This document shows positions 7,611 to 15,832 of a DNA stretch of 45,523 nucleotides, piece by piece. Where the stretch lies: positions 1-45,523 of IMG/VR virus record IMGVR_UViG_3300031857_000372; one strand, written 5' to 3'. The notes under the pieces are model-generated. The model saw only the letters and a list, made by a program, of their open reading frames with translations, did not search any database and had not been told where the DNA came from. The first letter of the stretch is position 1, and every line of letters begins with the position of its first letter. Origin of the DNA: a virus. The position numbers and the translations under genes were made by a program.

Positions 7611-7785
7611 TCTGAGTTCTTGGGGTGAATGCGCAGGCTGATGCGCTAAGACGGTGGCAGTGACGCCGTGCGCGGTGTGGATCGCGTGAGAGTCGTGGGA
7701 TACGCCTGCCAGAAACCACGAACATAAGCCGGAGATCAGCACCGGCCACCCCAACCCAAAAACCTCGAACGAATAGGAGCCCCTT
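7611..7785. other. Non-coding gap in the early operon
   Basis: 175 bp without a credible gene. It ends in a clear AGGAG ribosome site for the next gene. No promoter or terminator stands out. Confidence 0.5.
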
Positions 7786-7974
7786 ATGGCAACCAAGCAA
7801 GCCCCCAAGAAGCCCTTCAAAGTCGGCCAGAAGATCAACTTCGTGAGCCGCACTCGCAAGGGTGTCGGCAAGATCATCGCAATCCGCCCGATGCTGACAG
7901 GCGATTGGTATGACGTGCGCTATGACAACGACAACGTGGTCAGTGTCCGCGCCTCGCAACTGTCGGCCATCTGA
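7786..7974 (+). CDS. Small basic SH3/KOW-like protein
   Basis: 62 residues from ATG 7786 with AGGAG 7 bp upstream. KVGQKINFVSRTRKGVGKIIAI and the following strands (DWYDVRYDNDNVVSVRAS) fit a small SH3-like barrel as found in KOW or chromatin-type modules. Probable nucleic-acid or protein binder; inference from pattern only. Confidence 0.6.
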   Translation: MATKQAPKKPFKVGQKINFVSRTRKGVGKIIAIRPMLTGDWYDVRYDNDNVVSVRASQLSAI

Positions 7975-8038
7975 TCGTCGGTTTCACTCAGCCCGTTGCG
8001 ATGGGCTGACTAAAACCATCGAACTGCCGAACCGCTTC

Positions 8039-8950
8039 ATGTCTTCTTTCGACATCTTCAACATCGACGCTCGCGACTTAGACCTGTGGGTCGAACCTGG
8101 GGCCGTGCAAACTTGCGTTACCTCGCCGCCCTACTTCGGCCTGCGTGACTACGGGGTTGATGGTCAGTTGGGCCTTGAGCCGACGCCCGATGAGTACGTG
8201 GCGAAGATGGTCGATGTCTTCCGCGTTGTTCATCGCCTGCTGCGCGATGACGGGACTCTGTGGCTGAACATTGGTGACAGTTACGCGAGGACTGGCGGAA
8301 CAGATCGGAAAGTCTCGGTCAGCGCCAAGGTTGGGAGTACGCGCAACTCGATGGAGCAGATGAGCGACCGGACCAGCAAGGCTTCGACGATGGGGCTTAA
8401 AGATAAAGACCTGATCGGCATTCCCTGGATGCTGGCGTTCGCCCTGCGCTCTGACGGTTGGTACTTGCGCCAGGACATCATCTGGCACAAGCCAAACCCG
8501 ATGCCGGAGAGCGTTCAAGACCGCTGCACGAAGGCTCACGAGTACGTTTTCTTGCTGTCTAAGTCGGCGAAGTATTTTTTTGACAGTGGGGCGATGCGCG
8601 AAGACGCGGTGAAGGGGTCTGCCGGTTCATCGTTCAGCAAGGGTAAGACTGCCGAGCATCAACTTGGAAGAAGCAGCGACGCCGAGCGGGTTGAAGACGG
8701 GAAGCGGAATCGCCGTAGCGTATGGTCGATTGCGACGCGACCCTACAAAGGCGCGCACTTCGCGACATTCCCCCCGACATTGATCGAGCCCTGCATCTTG
8801 GCCGGCTCGCGCCCAGGTGATCTCGTGCTTGATCCGTTCATGGGTAGCGGAACCACCGCCCAAGTTGCCTTGCAGCACGGTCGGCGTGCTGTCGGCAGCG
8901 AACTGAACCCGGAATACATCAAGCTCATTGAACAGCGTCTCGCAGCATGA
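8039..8950 (+). CDS. DNA methyltransferase, beta class (N4-cytosine or N6-adenine)
   Basis: 303 residues from ATG 8039; the frame is open earlier but homology begins here. Motif IV is TSPPY at residues 28-32 and motif I is DPFMGSGTT at about 265-273, so motif IV precedes motif I, the beta-class order. The TSPPY form is common in N4-cytosine enzymes but not exclusive to them. No partner restriction gene is visible, so it is most likely an orphan enzyme protecting phage DNA from host restriction. It overlaps the polymerase start by ATGA. Confidence 0.9.
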   Translation: MSSFDIFNIDARDLDLWVEPGAVQTCVTSPPYFGLRDYGVDGQLGLEPTPDEYVAKMVDVFRVVHRLLRDDGTLWLNIGDSYARTGGTDRKVSVSAKVGSTRNSMEQMSDRTSKASTMGLKDKDLIGIPWMLAFALRSDGWYLRQDIIWHKPNPMPESVQDRCTKAHEYVFLLSKSAKYFFDSGAMREDAVKGSAGSSFSKGKTAEHQLGRSSDAERVEDGKRNRRSVWSIATRPYKGAHFATFPPTLIEPCILAGSRPGDLVLDPFMGSGTTAQVALQHGRRAVGSELNPEYIKLIEQRLAA

Positions 8951-10929
8951 GCGACCCGCAGAAAAGCACCGTCACGCTCGACGTTGAGTGCTACATCGAC
9001 TACTTCCTCATCAAGTTCAAGTCGGTGGACACCGGCAAAGTGCGCGAGTACGAGTTGTTCCCCGGCAGCGAGCCGCTGAACTACGGACAGATTCGGCACA
9101 TCCTTGAGAGCTACCTGATCGTCACGTTCAACGGCATGAGTTACGACTTGCCGATGACGCTGCTGGCGCTGACCGGCGTGGACTGCGAAGCACTGAAGCA
9201 GGCCAGCGATCAGATCATCGTTGGTGGCATGAAGTCGTGGGAGTTCTACCGCGCCTACAACCTGAGCGAGCCGACCTATTGCGACCACATCGACCTGATC
9301 GAAGTGGCGTTCGGCGACGGGTCGCTGAAGCTGTACGGCGGGCGCTTGCACAGCCGCAAGCTGCAAGACCTACCCCTACCCCCTGACGCTCGCATTTCAG
9401 CGCAGCAGCGGCCCGTTTTGAGCGCCTACTGCGGCAACGACCACGACACCACGGCTGACCTTTTCCACCACTTGAAGGGGCCGCTCGATCTGCGGGCGCA
9501 GATGAGCGAGATGTACGGCGTCGATCTGCGGAGCAAGTCAGACGCGCAGATCGCCGAGGCCGTGATCCGCAAGGAGATCGAAGACCGCCTCGGTCGGCGC
9601 GTCAGCAAGCCCAGCATCCCACCGGGCACGCGGTTCCGCTACAAGGCCCCGGCGTTCATCAAGTTCCAGACCGAGCAGCTTCAGTTGCGGCTGGCCGAGA
9701 TTCAGGACTCGGCGTTCATCATCGGCGAGAACGGGTCGCCCATCGAACCGAAGGCGCTCGACGGCATGGCCGTGAAGATCGCCAGCGGCCTTTACCGCAT
9801 GGGTATTGGTGGCCTGCATAGCAGCGAGACCAATACGGCGCACCACGCCGGCCACGGCACCGTGCTGATGGACGCGGACGTGACGAGTTACTACCCCTCG
9901 ATCATCCTGGGTTGCGAGCTTTTCCCCGAGCACTTGACCCGCGAGTTTCTGACTGTCTACCGCAGCATCTTCGAGCGTCGCGTTGCCGCCAAGAAGGCCG
10001 GCGACAAGGTGGTCAACGAGGTGCTAAAGATTGTTTTGAACGGATCGTTCGGCAAGTTCGGCTCACGCTACTCGGTGCTCTACTCGCCGAACCTGATGCT
10101 GCAAGTGACGATCACCGGGCAGCTTGCGCTGCTCATGCTGATCGAAGCTCTACACCTCGACGGCATCGGCTGCGTGTCGGCGAACACGGACGGCATCGTG
10201 TTGAAGTTTCACGAGTCACGCATGGGCGACGTGAGGGCGCACATCACCGAGTGGAGCGAGCGCACCGGCTTCGGGATGGAAGAGACGTTCTACAAGGCGC
10301 TGTTCTCGCGCGACGTGAACAACTACATCGCCGTGAAGGACAAGGGTGTCAAGGGCAAGGGTGATTACGCCGAACCCAGCATCTCGAAGAACCCGGACAA
10401 AGCCATCGTCAACGAGGCCGTGAAGCAATTCTTGGAGAAGGGCACGCCCATCGAGGACACGATCTGCGGGTGTCAGGACATTCGCAAGTTCGTGGTCGTC
10501 CAGCGCGTCACGGGCGGCGCGGTGAAGATTCTGCGCACGAACTACGACGACACACTGAAGCCGAGCCAGATGCGAACCCTGCTGCTGGCTAACGGCTGGC
10601 GCATGAGCGTCGAGGGGCCGCTGACCAGGGCTCGCTTCGTTCAGTCCGACTTCGACCTCGGCATGGACGTGGAGACGGCCTACCGCACGCACTGCGGCGA
10701 CGACGAGGTTGAGTTTGTCGGCAAGGTCGTTCGCTTCTACATCGGTCGCGGCGTAACTGGCGCACTCCACACGAACCGCAAGAACAACAAGGGTAACCGT
10801 AGCAAGGTTCCCGGCAGCGATGGTGCAGTGCCCTGCATGGAGCTTCCCGACACGCTACCCAACGACATCGACTATGACCATTACATCGACTATGCGCGGC
10901 GCGTGCTGCGCGACATTGGAGCCTGCTGA
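8947..10929 (+). CDS. Family-B-like DNA polymerase with 3'-5' exonuclease domain
   Basis: 660 residues. The N-terminal proofreading domain shows Exo I (TLDVECY, D12/E14), Exo II (TFNGMSYD, N62/D67) and a candidate Exo III (YCGNDHDTT, about 161-169). The palm has motif A DADVTSYYPSI (309-319), motif B LKIVLNGSFGKFG (360-372) and motif C SANTDGI (411-417). Motif C is NTD rather than the usual DTD; the metal-binding second Asp is kept. Spacing between A and B is short, so the fingers are compact. It is the main replicase candidate of this phage. Confidence 0.88.
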   Translation: MSDPQKSTVTLDVECYIDYFLIKFKSVDTGKVREYELFPGSEPLNYGQIRHILESYLIVTFNGMSYDLPMTLLALTGVDCEALKQASDQIIVGGMKSWEFYRAYNLSEPTYCDHIDLIEVAFGDGSLKLYGGRLHSRKLQDLPLPPDARISAQQRPVLSAYCGNDHDTTADLFHHLKGPLDLRAQMSEMYGVDLRSKSDAQIAEAVIRKEIEDRLGRRVSKPSIPPGTRFRYKAPAFIKFQTEQLQLRLAEIQDSAFIIGENGSPIEPKALDGMAVKIASGLYRMGIGGLHSSETNTAHHAGHGTVLMDADVTSYYPSIILGCELFPEHLTREFLTVYRSIFERRVAAKKAGDKVVNEVLKIVLNGSFGKFGSRYSVLYSPNLMLQVTITGQLALLMLIEALHLDGIGCVSANTDGIVLKFHESRMGDVRAHITEWSERTGFGMEETFYKALFSRDVNNYIAVKDKGVKGKGDYAEPSISKNPDKAIVNEAVKQFLEKGTPIEDTICGCQDIRKFVVVQRVTGGAVKILRTNYDDTLKPSQMRTLLLANGWRMSVEGPLTRARFVQSDFDLGMDVETAYRTHCGDDEVEFVGKVVRFYIGRGVTGALHTNRKNNKGNRSKVPGSDGAVPCMELPDTLPNDIDYDHYIDYARRVLRDIGAC

Positions 10930-11477
10930 TGTGGATTGACCTGATGATTGACTTGGAGACGATGGGCCTGCCGCCAGATGGCGCAGTGGTGTCCATCGGT
11001 GCCTGCTTCTTCGACCTCGACGCGCTGACCATCGGCCCCACGTTCAAGAAGAACGTCAACCTCGCCACCGCAGTGCGCGATGGCGGAACGCTCACGCCGA
11101 GCACGATCATGTGGTGGATGGGTCAGGGTGACGAGGCTCGCAAGTCGGTGCTGTACGACACCTACGATGTTCGGCAGGTGCTCCAAGAACTCAGCGACTT
11201 CATCGCCGAGCACAGCCGTCACCAAGACGTGCGCGTGTGGGGTAACGGCGCTGACTTCGACGTGACGATCATGAACAGCGCCTACCTGCGCGCCGGAATG
11301 AAGACGCCCTGGGGCCCATTCCGCGTTCGCTGTTTCCGCACCGTGCGCAATATGTACCCCAGCGTCGAATACAACACCGATGAGAAGGGTGACGGCGCAC
11401 ACAACGCGCTGACCGACGCGATCTTCCAGGCCCTCCACCTCTTCAAGATCAAGAACCGCAACAAGACCCATGCGTGA
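10929..11477 (+). CDS. DEDDh 3'-5' exonuclease
   Basis: 182 residues; the ATG overlaps the polymerase stop (TGATG). MIDLETMG supplies the first Asp/Glu, NGADFDVTIM the second Asp, and HNALTDAIFQ the His and final Asp, a complete DEDDh set of the DnaQ/RNase T superfamily, close in style to the Rv2179c-like exonucleases. It may trim or proofread during phage replication, or degrade RNA; substrate unknown. Confidence 0.85.
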   Translation: MWIDLMIDLETMGLPPDGAVVSIGACFFDLDALTIGPTFKKNVNLATAVRDGGTLTPSTIMWWMGQGDEARKSVLYDTYDVRQVLQELSDFIAEHSRHQDVRVWGNGADFDVTIMNSAYLRAGMKTPWGPFRVRCFRTVRNMYPSVEYNTDEKGDGAHNALTDAIFQALHLFKIKNRNKTHA

Positions 11478-11781
11478 GTCAAAAATAGAGGGTCTGCTGC
11501 ACGACCGGATCAACGACCTCGACGGTGAGTACCGGCGCGTCAAGTGGCTCGGCCGGCGCTCCGCGCCTGACGATTTCATCATGCTGCTGCCGAAACGGAG
11601 CCCGCGCTGGTGGGCCAACGGCTTCGTCGGCTTCGTTGAAACGAAGGCCCCCAAACGGGGGCCTAGACCCGACCAAGAGCGTGAGCACAATCGGATGCGT
11701 GCATTCGGTGTGCAAGTGCTGGTCATCAACTCCGTCGAACTGATCGACTTCTACTTCCCACTCCCTGAAAGCAAGACATGA
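11470..11781 (+). CDS. VRR-NUC domain nuclease
   Basis: 103 residues, overlapping the exonuclease gene by 8 bp. WLGRRSAPDDFIM gives the catalytic Asp and FVETKAPKRGPRPDQERE gives the E-x-K plus the Gln of stand-alone VRR-NUC (PD-(D/E)xK) proteins. Such small enzymes cleave Holliday junctions or other branched DNA in several phages. Position within the replication operon agrees. Confidence 0.85.
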   Translation: MRESKIEGLLHDRINDLDGEYRRVKWLGRRSAPDDFIMLLPKRSPRWWANGFVGFVETKAPKRGPRPDQEREHNRMRAFGVQVLVINSVELIDFYFPLPESKT

Positions 11782-12218
11782 GCAACCCGATCTCTGCCGA
11801 CATTTCGATCATCAAGCTGTGGTTCGAGCGTGCCGTACCCGAGCCCACCGACAAGAATCGCGCCGTGCAGATTGGCGTTCACTTCGAGGAGGTGGCTGAG
11901 ATGGCTGAGTCGCTTTCGCAAGAAGGACTCGCTGGCGACCTGAACCAAATCTCGGGATACTTCAAAGAGTGTCTGACCCTGACCCGCGACCACAAGCTGA
12001 TCGACCGCAAAGAACTACTCGACAGCCTGTGCGATCAGATCGTCACGGCGGTCGGTGTGGCCCATATGTTCGGCCTCGACATCGCCGGTGCCCTGTCCGA
12101 AGTGAACCGCTCGAATTGGTCGAAGTTCGACTCGAACGGACAACCGATCTTCGACGCCAACGGCAAGATCGCCAAGGGGCCGAACTACTCGAAGCCGAAT
12201 TTGGAGCCCTTTTTGTGA
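11778..12218 (+). CDS. MazG-like nucleotide pyrophosphohydrolase
   Basis: 146 residues, ATGA overlap with the nuclease gene. FEEVAEMAESL (about 35-45) is the E-x-x-E helix and a second helix near residue 80 (KELLDSLCDQIVTAVGVAHM) carries the E...D pair of the all-alpha NTP pyrophosphohydrolase fold. Phage MazG-type enzymes hydrolyse (d)NTPs or ppGpp. The C-terminus (PIFDANGKIAKGPNYSKPNL) matches the family tail. Confidence 0.8.
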   Translation: MSNPISADISIIKLWFERAVPEPTDKNRAVQIGVHFEEVAEMAESLSQEGLAGDLNQISGYFKECLTLTRDHKLIDRKELLDSLCDQIVTAVGVAHMFGLDIAGALSEVNRSNWSKFDSNGQPIFDANGKIAKGPNYSKPNLEPFL

Positions 12219-12763
12219 TCGAGGTTTGGCGAAAGGTGCCCGACCTAGCTGACAGGTTTGAAGTGAGCAACCTTGGTTCGGTTCGCACGCTTGCGCACAC
12301 CTATACTCGTGTCGATCCATTGCGCGGGACGGTGTGTGTTCGGTTACCCGGACGCCTCCTGAAATGCACCCCAACAAACCAGGGGTACTTAACCGTCAAT
12401 GTTGGGTCAGCGGGTCGCTGCCACAACGTATTGGCGCACACCCTTGTTGCTAAAGCGTTCTTCGGCGCTCCGCTTCCGGGGCAAGAGGTCAACCACAAAA
12501 ATGGCAACAAGAAGGACAACCGTGCTATCAACCTAGAGTGGGTAACACGATCCGAGAACGTCGCGCACAGCCACCGTGAACTAACTCGTGCCTTACCTAA
12601 GAGCGCGCGTAAGGTGACTGTTATTCATAAGGACGGCTCTGTCCTCTTCTTTGGCTCTATGAGTGAGGTTGCTCGGTACTTCGGTGTCACAGTTCGCACC
12701 GTCGCCATCTGGTTGGCAGGTGGTGGTAACCGACGCGGGCTGACCGTCAAGGGGCAACATTGA
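12215..12763 (+). CDS. NUMOD4-HNH homing endonuclease
   Basis: 182 residues from GTG 12215 (GTGA overlap with the MazG-like stop). The N-terminal VWRKVPDLADRFEVSNLG is a NUMOD4 DNA-binding motif. The HNH core is VAKAFFGAPLPGQEVNHKNG with DNRAINLEWVTRSENVAH (about residues 70-120). A C-terminal NUMOD1-like helix-turn-helix (FGSMSEVARYFGVTVRTV) ends the protein. Base composition is visibly less GC-rich than the genes to its left, and it is inserted between two operon genes without breaking them, as expected of a mobile free-standing endonuclease. Confidence 0.9.
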   Translation: MIEVWRKVPDLADRFEVSNLGSVRTLAHTYTRVDPLRGTVCVRLPGRLLKCTPTNQGYLTVNVGSAGRCHNVLAHTLVAKAFFGAPLPGQEVNHKNGNKKDNRAINLEWVTRSENVAHSHRELTRALPKSARKVTVIHKDGSVLFFGSMSEVARYFGVTVRTVAIWLAGGGNRRGLTVKGQH

Positions 12764-14175
12764 CACGCTACGTTCCGCGCTCTTACCAACACGCAATCAG
12801 CCAATTTATCCGCGAGACCCCAAGAGGTTTAGTTCTCGCGGGGATGGGTACGGGTAAGACTCCATCGACGCTTGACGCGCTAGCAGACCTACTACTGCTC
12901 GGCGAGGTGAGTAACATACTTGTGCTTGCCCCCAAGCGCGTGGCGTTGTCGACATGGCCCGGTGAGGTCCGAAAGTTCACTAACTTGTCGCACCTAGACA
13001 TGGCAGTCGCCGTTGGAGACGCTGCCAGCCGTCGAGCAGCCCTCGCTCGCCGAGCGCAGATCACCGTCTGCACTTACGACTTGATCCCTTGGCTAGACGA
13101 AGTTCTAGGTGGCGATTGGTTCTTCGACATGATTGTCTGCGATGAAGTTAGCAAGCTGAAGGGTTTGCGCGTCAGCCTTCAGCGAAGCAAGACCGGAAAA
13201 CTCTTCCTAAACGGCCAGGGTAGTGTGCGCGCCAAGACTTTAGCGAAGTACGCACTCGGTAAGACCAAGAGGTTTATCGGACTCACGGGCACGCCAGCAC
13301 CAAACGGCATCGAAGACCTGTGGGGTCAGGTGTTCTTTGTGGACATGGGGCGTCGTCTAGGCACTAACTTCAACGCCTATGTTGACCGATTCTTTCAGCG
13401 CGTACCGGGCGGCGACGGCTATACGCAGATTCGTCCGCTGAAGCACGCGCAAGCCGAGGTCGAGTCGCTTATCAAAGACATCACGATAACGATAGAGGCC
13501 AAGGACTACTTCGATCTGCCGCCGCTAGTCGAGAACATCATCAAGGTCAACCTACCGAACTCGGCTCGGAAGATGTATCTGGACATGGAAAAGAAGATGT
13601 TCACCGAGATTGCCGGTCATGAAATCGAAGCGTTCTCGGCTGCGGCGAAGTCGGTGAAGTGTCTTCAGATCGCATCCGGGGCAGCGTATACGGACGACTC
13701 CGGTGCTTGGGAGGAAGTTCACGACGCCAAGCTCGACGCGCTGGACTCGATCATCGAAGAGGCCAACGGGATGCCGGTGCTGGTGGCATATCAGTTCAAG
13801 AGCGATTTAGCACGCATCCTCAAGCGGTTCAAGCAGGCTCGCGCACTTAGCCAAGACCCAAAGATGGTTGACGAGTGGAACGATGGTCGCATCCCTGTGC
13901 TCGTCGTTCACCCCGCCAGCGCCGGTCACGGGCTGAGTTTGCAACACGGATCGAACATTCTCGCGTTCTTCTCGACGGGCTGGAACCTCGAAAACGACCA
14001 ACAAGTGATCGAACGCATAGGGCCGACGCGACAGGCCCAGAGTGGCTACAACCGCTCGGTGTTCGTGCATCGCATCGTCGCCGAAGACACACTCGAAGAG
14101 GTTGTCGTTGAACGGCTGAAGTCGAAGGCCAGCGTTCAGGACTCGTTGTTGCAGGCGCTCAAGCGTCGCGGGTAA
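12760..14175 (+). CDS. SNF2/superfamily-2 DNA helicase
   Basis: 471 residues from TTG 12760, overlapping the HNH stop by 4 bp. Walker A is GMGTGKT (28-34); motif Ia region VLAPKRVALSTWP; motif II is CDEVSKLKG (about 126-134, DEVS box); motif III GLTGTPAPN; and the C-terminal arginine-finger region is ERIGPTRQAQSG (about 420). Phage proteins of this type are annotated as helicases of the replication fork or recombination. The first two thirds have lower GC and more TTA/CTA/GTA codons than the last third, suggesting a recombination patch beside the homing gene. Confidence 0.85.
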   Translation: MTRYVPRSYQHAISQFIRETPRGLVLAGMGTGKTPSTLDALADLLLLGEVSNILVLAPKRVALSTWPGEVRKFTNLSHLDMAVAVGDAASRRAALARRAQITVCTYDLIPWLDEVLGGDWFFDMIVCDEVSKLKGLRVSLQRSKTGKLFLNGQGSVRAKTLAKYALGKTKRFIGLTGTPAPNGIEDLWGQVFFVDMGRRLGTNFNAYVDRFFQRVPGGDGYTQIRPLKHAQAEVESLIKDITITIEAKDYFDLPPLVENIIKVNLPNSARKMYLDMEKKMFTEIAGHEIEAFSAAAKSVKCLQIASGAAYTDDSGAWEEVHDAKLDALDSIIEEANGMPVLVAYQFKSDLARILKRFKQARALSQDPKMVDEWNDGRIPVLVVHPASAGHGLSLQHGSNILAFFSTGWNLENDQQVIERIGPTRQAQSGYNRSVFVHRIVAEDTLEEVVVERLKSKASVQDSLLQALKRRG

Positions 14176-14179
14176 ACCC

Positions 14180-14209
14180 TTGTGGACGTTGTTTAGCGTT
14201 TGCGATAGT
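14180..14209 (+). promoter_or_regulatory. Rightward promoter P5 (candidate)
   Basis: TTGTGG (14180-14185), 18-bp spacer containing TTTAGCGTTTGC, and GATAGT (14204-14209). The spacer word TTAGCGTTTGC is the same as at P1 and P2 in the same orientation relative to transcription. It precedes the DUF3310 gene in the only sizeable gap of this part of the operon. Confidence 0.5.
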
Positions 14210-14240
14210 ATTGTTTTGCCAAACACCTGTGGAGGACAAC

Positions 14241-14843
14241 ATGGCATTTGAGAAAGTGGAGATCGAAGCCGGCCAGATTTGGGTCACGCGCTCGGGTGAG
14301 CAAGTGCTGATCGAGCACAACCCGAGCAGCAAGCTGTTCCCCTGGACCCTGAAGAACGAGGACGACGCCGAGATCGGCAGCGTGACGCAGACGGGCAACG
14401 AGTTCGCCAACGACGACGAGGGCGCGAACGACCTGATGCACCTCGTCGGTCTTGAGAGCAAGCCGGGTGATCGGCGCACAACCCGAGACCCGATGGCTCA
14501 GATCAGCGGCCCGCTGCGCCGCAAGAGCGACTGGCCGAGCGTCGCGCCGCCCGTGCCCGACCTCGCAAGCGACGCCGAGACCTTTCGCAACTCGCTGCCC
14601 GCACCGATGGGCGACTCGCCTCGTTCCAACTCGGCTCTGAGCATCCAGATTGCCGGCTCGCACTACAAGAACTTCGTCATCCAGCCGGTCGAGTTCATCC
14701 ACCGCAACGGCATCGGCTTTCCCGAAGGAAACGCGATCAAGTACCTGTGCCGTTGGCGCGAGAAGGGCGGCGTGAAGGACTTGGAGAAGGCGAAGCACTA
14801 CATCGACCTTCTGATTGAAATGGAAAACCTCAAGGGAGCATGA
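14241..14843 (+). CDS. DUF3310-domain protein
   Basis: 200 residues from ATG 14241, chosen because GGAGGA lies 5 bp upstream; the open frame begins 30 bp earlier. The C-terminal part (residues about 140-197) is DUF3310: QIAGSHYKNFVIQPVEFIHR then GNAIKYLCRWREKGGVKDL. An N-terminal YodC-like segment (AGQIWVTRSGEQVLIEHNP) is joined by a Ser/Pro-rich linker. DUF3310 is widespread in phages and is sometimes annotated as a nucleotide-kinase-like or SaV protein; no activity can be claimed. Confidence 0.8.
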   Translation: MAFEKVEIEAGQIWVTRSGEQVLIEHNPSSKLFPWTLKNEDDAEIGSVTQTGNEFANDDEGANDLMHLVGLESKPGDRRTTRDPMAQISGPLRRKSDWPSVAPPVPDLASDAETFRNSLPAPMGDSPRSNSALSIQIAGSHYKNFVIQPVEFIHRNGIGFPEGNAIKYLCRWREKGGVKDLEKAKHYIDLLIEMENLKGA

Positions 14844-15160
14844 CCGTGCCGTACCTACAAACCATTGGCCTGCTGATCCTCGGTGCCACGCTCGGCTTCG
14901 CCTTCTGCGCAATCTTGCAGATGGCGCGATACCGCGACGAGCTTGCGCCGCCGCAAGAGTGCGAGGACAAGGGCCGCATCGACTTCCTCGAAGGCGCGAA
15001 CCTGAACCTCGCGTACACGCGGCTCGGCGACAAGGATTGGTGGACGCTCGTTGAGGGTGAGCGGTACACGCACGTCTGCGTCGCGCACACGATTCGCGAC
15101 GCTATCGACGGTGCTAAATTCCGCGCCAACGAAACGCAACAAGCAGTGCAACATGGCTGA
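14840..15160 (+). CDS. Small membrane-anchored protein
   Basis: 106 residues, ATGA overlap with the previous gene. Residues 7-28 (TIGLLILGATLGFAFCAIL) form one membrane segment. The rest is soluble: a helix then GDKDWWTLVEGERYTHVC with DAIDGA, reminiscent of small phage proteins of unknown role. Confidence 0.65.
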   Translation: MTVPYLQTIGLLILGATLGFAFCAILQMARYRDELAPPQECEDKGRIDFLEGANLNLAYTRLGDKDWWTLVEGERYTHVCVAHTIRDAIDGAKFRANETQQAVQHG

Positions 15161-15362
15161 CGAGATCGACAAGACAATGGAGCGCGACGAGTTGGAAGCG
15201 CCCGCACGCATGGCCGCTACCAAGCGCCCGGTCGGCCCCGAGGCCAATGGTCACTGCCATTGGTGCTCCGAGCGCATCCCTGAGCCGATGCGCTGGTGCG
15301 ACGCTGACTGCCGCAACGAGTACGACGAGGCGCTGCGGCGGGCGCTGATGCGTGGGTCGTGA
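15153..15362 (+). CDS. Small zinc-ribbon protein
   Basis: 69 residues from ATG 15153 (8-bp overlap with the previous gene). CHWCSERIPEPMRWCDADC gives a C-x2-C ... C-x3-C zinc site followed by RNEYDEALRR. This is a compact Zn-ribbon type frequent in phages; it probably binds DNA, RNA or a host protein. Confidence 0.7.
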   Translation: MADEIDKTMERDELEAPARMAATKRPVGPEANGHCHWCSERIPEPMRWCDADCRNEYDEALRRALMRGS

Positions 15363-15601
15363 TGCGGGGACCAATCCTTCGCCTGTTCAGCGGCCCACTC
15401 CCGCAAAGCCCCACGGACACGGCACAGGGGCAACTTCTCATGGAGTACGAGCTTCCGACCGGGACGACTGCGACTGTTGCCGCAGACGGCCGACTGACGT
15501 TCGTTGAGGCTCCCGTGGCTGCGGACAACTGCGCTATGACATTCACTCGCCCCAAGGGCGCTCAGTGGAAGCGCGAGACGCGCGGCCGGGGGCGTCGATG
15601 A
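15359..15601 (+). CDS. Unknown small protein
   Basis: 80 residues from GTG 15359 (or ATG 15362), overlapping the zinc-ribbon stop. Sequence is beta-rich (MEYELPTGTTATVAADGRL) with a basic end (WKRETRGRGRR). No known family. Confidence 0.55.
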   Translation: MMRGPILRLFSGPLPQSPTDTAQGQLLMEYELPTGTTATVAADGRLTFVEAPVAADNCAMTFTRPKGAQWKRETRGRGRR

Positions 15602-15822
15602 GCCGCATCCTCACCCCCGAGCAAGTGGCCGAAATGCTGCACTGCTCGGCCGACACGGTGCGCGAGAAGACACCCCACATCATCCCCGGCGCGAAGTTCG
15701 GCCGGGATTGGGTCTACAGCGAAGACCTCGTGGTGACATTGCCACCCGTTCGGGGTGGTGTCAAACCCGCTTGGATACCCCTGGCACCCAGGTTATCCAA
15801 GAATCCAACGCTAAGTCATTGA
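15598..15822 (+). CDS. MerR/excisionase-type HTH protein
   Basis: 74 residues, ATGA overlap. The first 50 residues, ILTPEQVAEMLHCSADTV and following VREKTPHIIPGAKFG, are the helix-turn-helix of the excisionase/helix-turn-helix-17 family. In temperate phages such proteins act as Xis or as small regulators. It is the last gene of the rightward operon, next to the odd tRNA-Cys element. No integrase is present in the window to pair with it. Confidence 0.75.
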   Translation: MSRILTPEQVAEMLHCSADTVREKTPHIIPGAKFGRDWVYSEDLVVTLPPVRGGVKPAWIPLAPRLSKNPTLSH

Positions 15823-15832
15823 TTCGTTGGAG
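15771..15832. repeat. Two stem-loops at the convergent junction
   Basis: TTGGATA ... TATCCAA with inner CCTGG-CAC-CCAGG forms one hairpin (about 15771-15801). TCCAACG (from 15803) pairs with CGTTGGA near 15825-15831 to form a second. They lie where rightward and leftward transcription meet and may help both strands terminate, though neither has a U-run. Confidence 0.45.
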
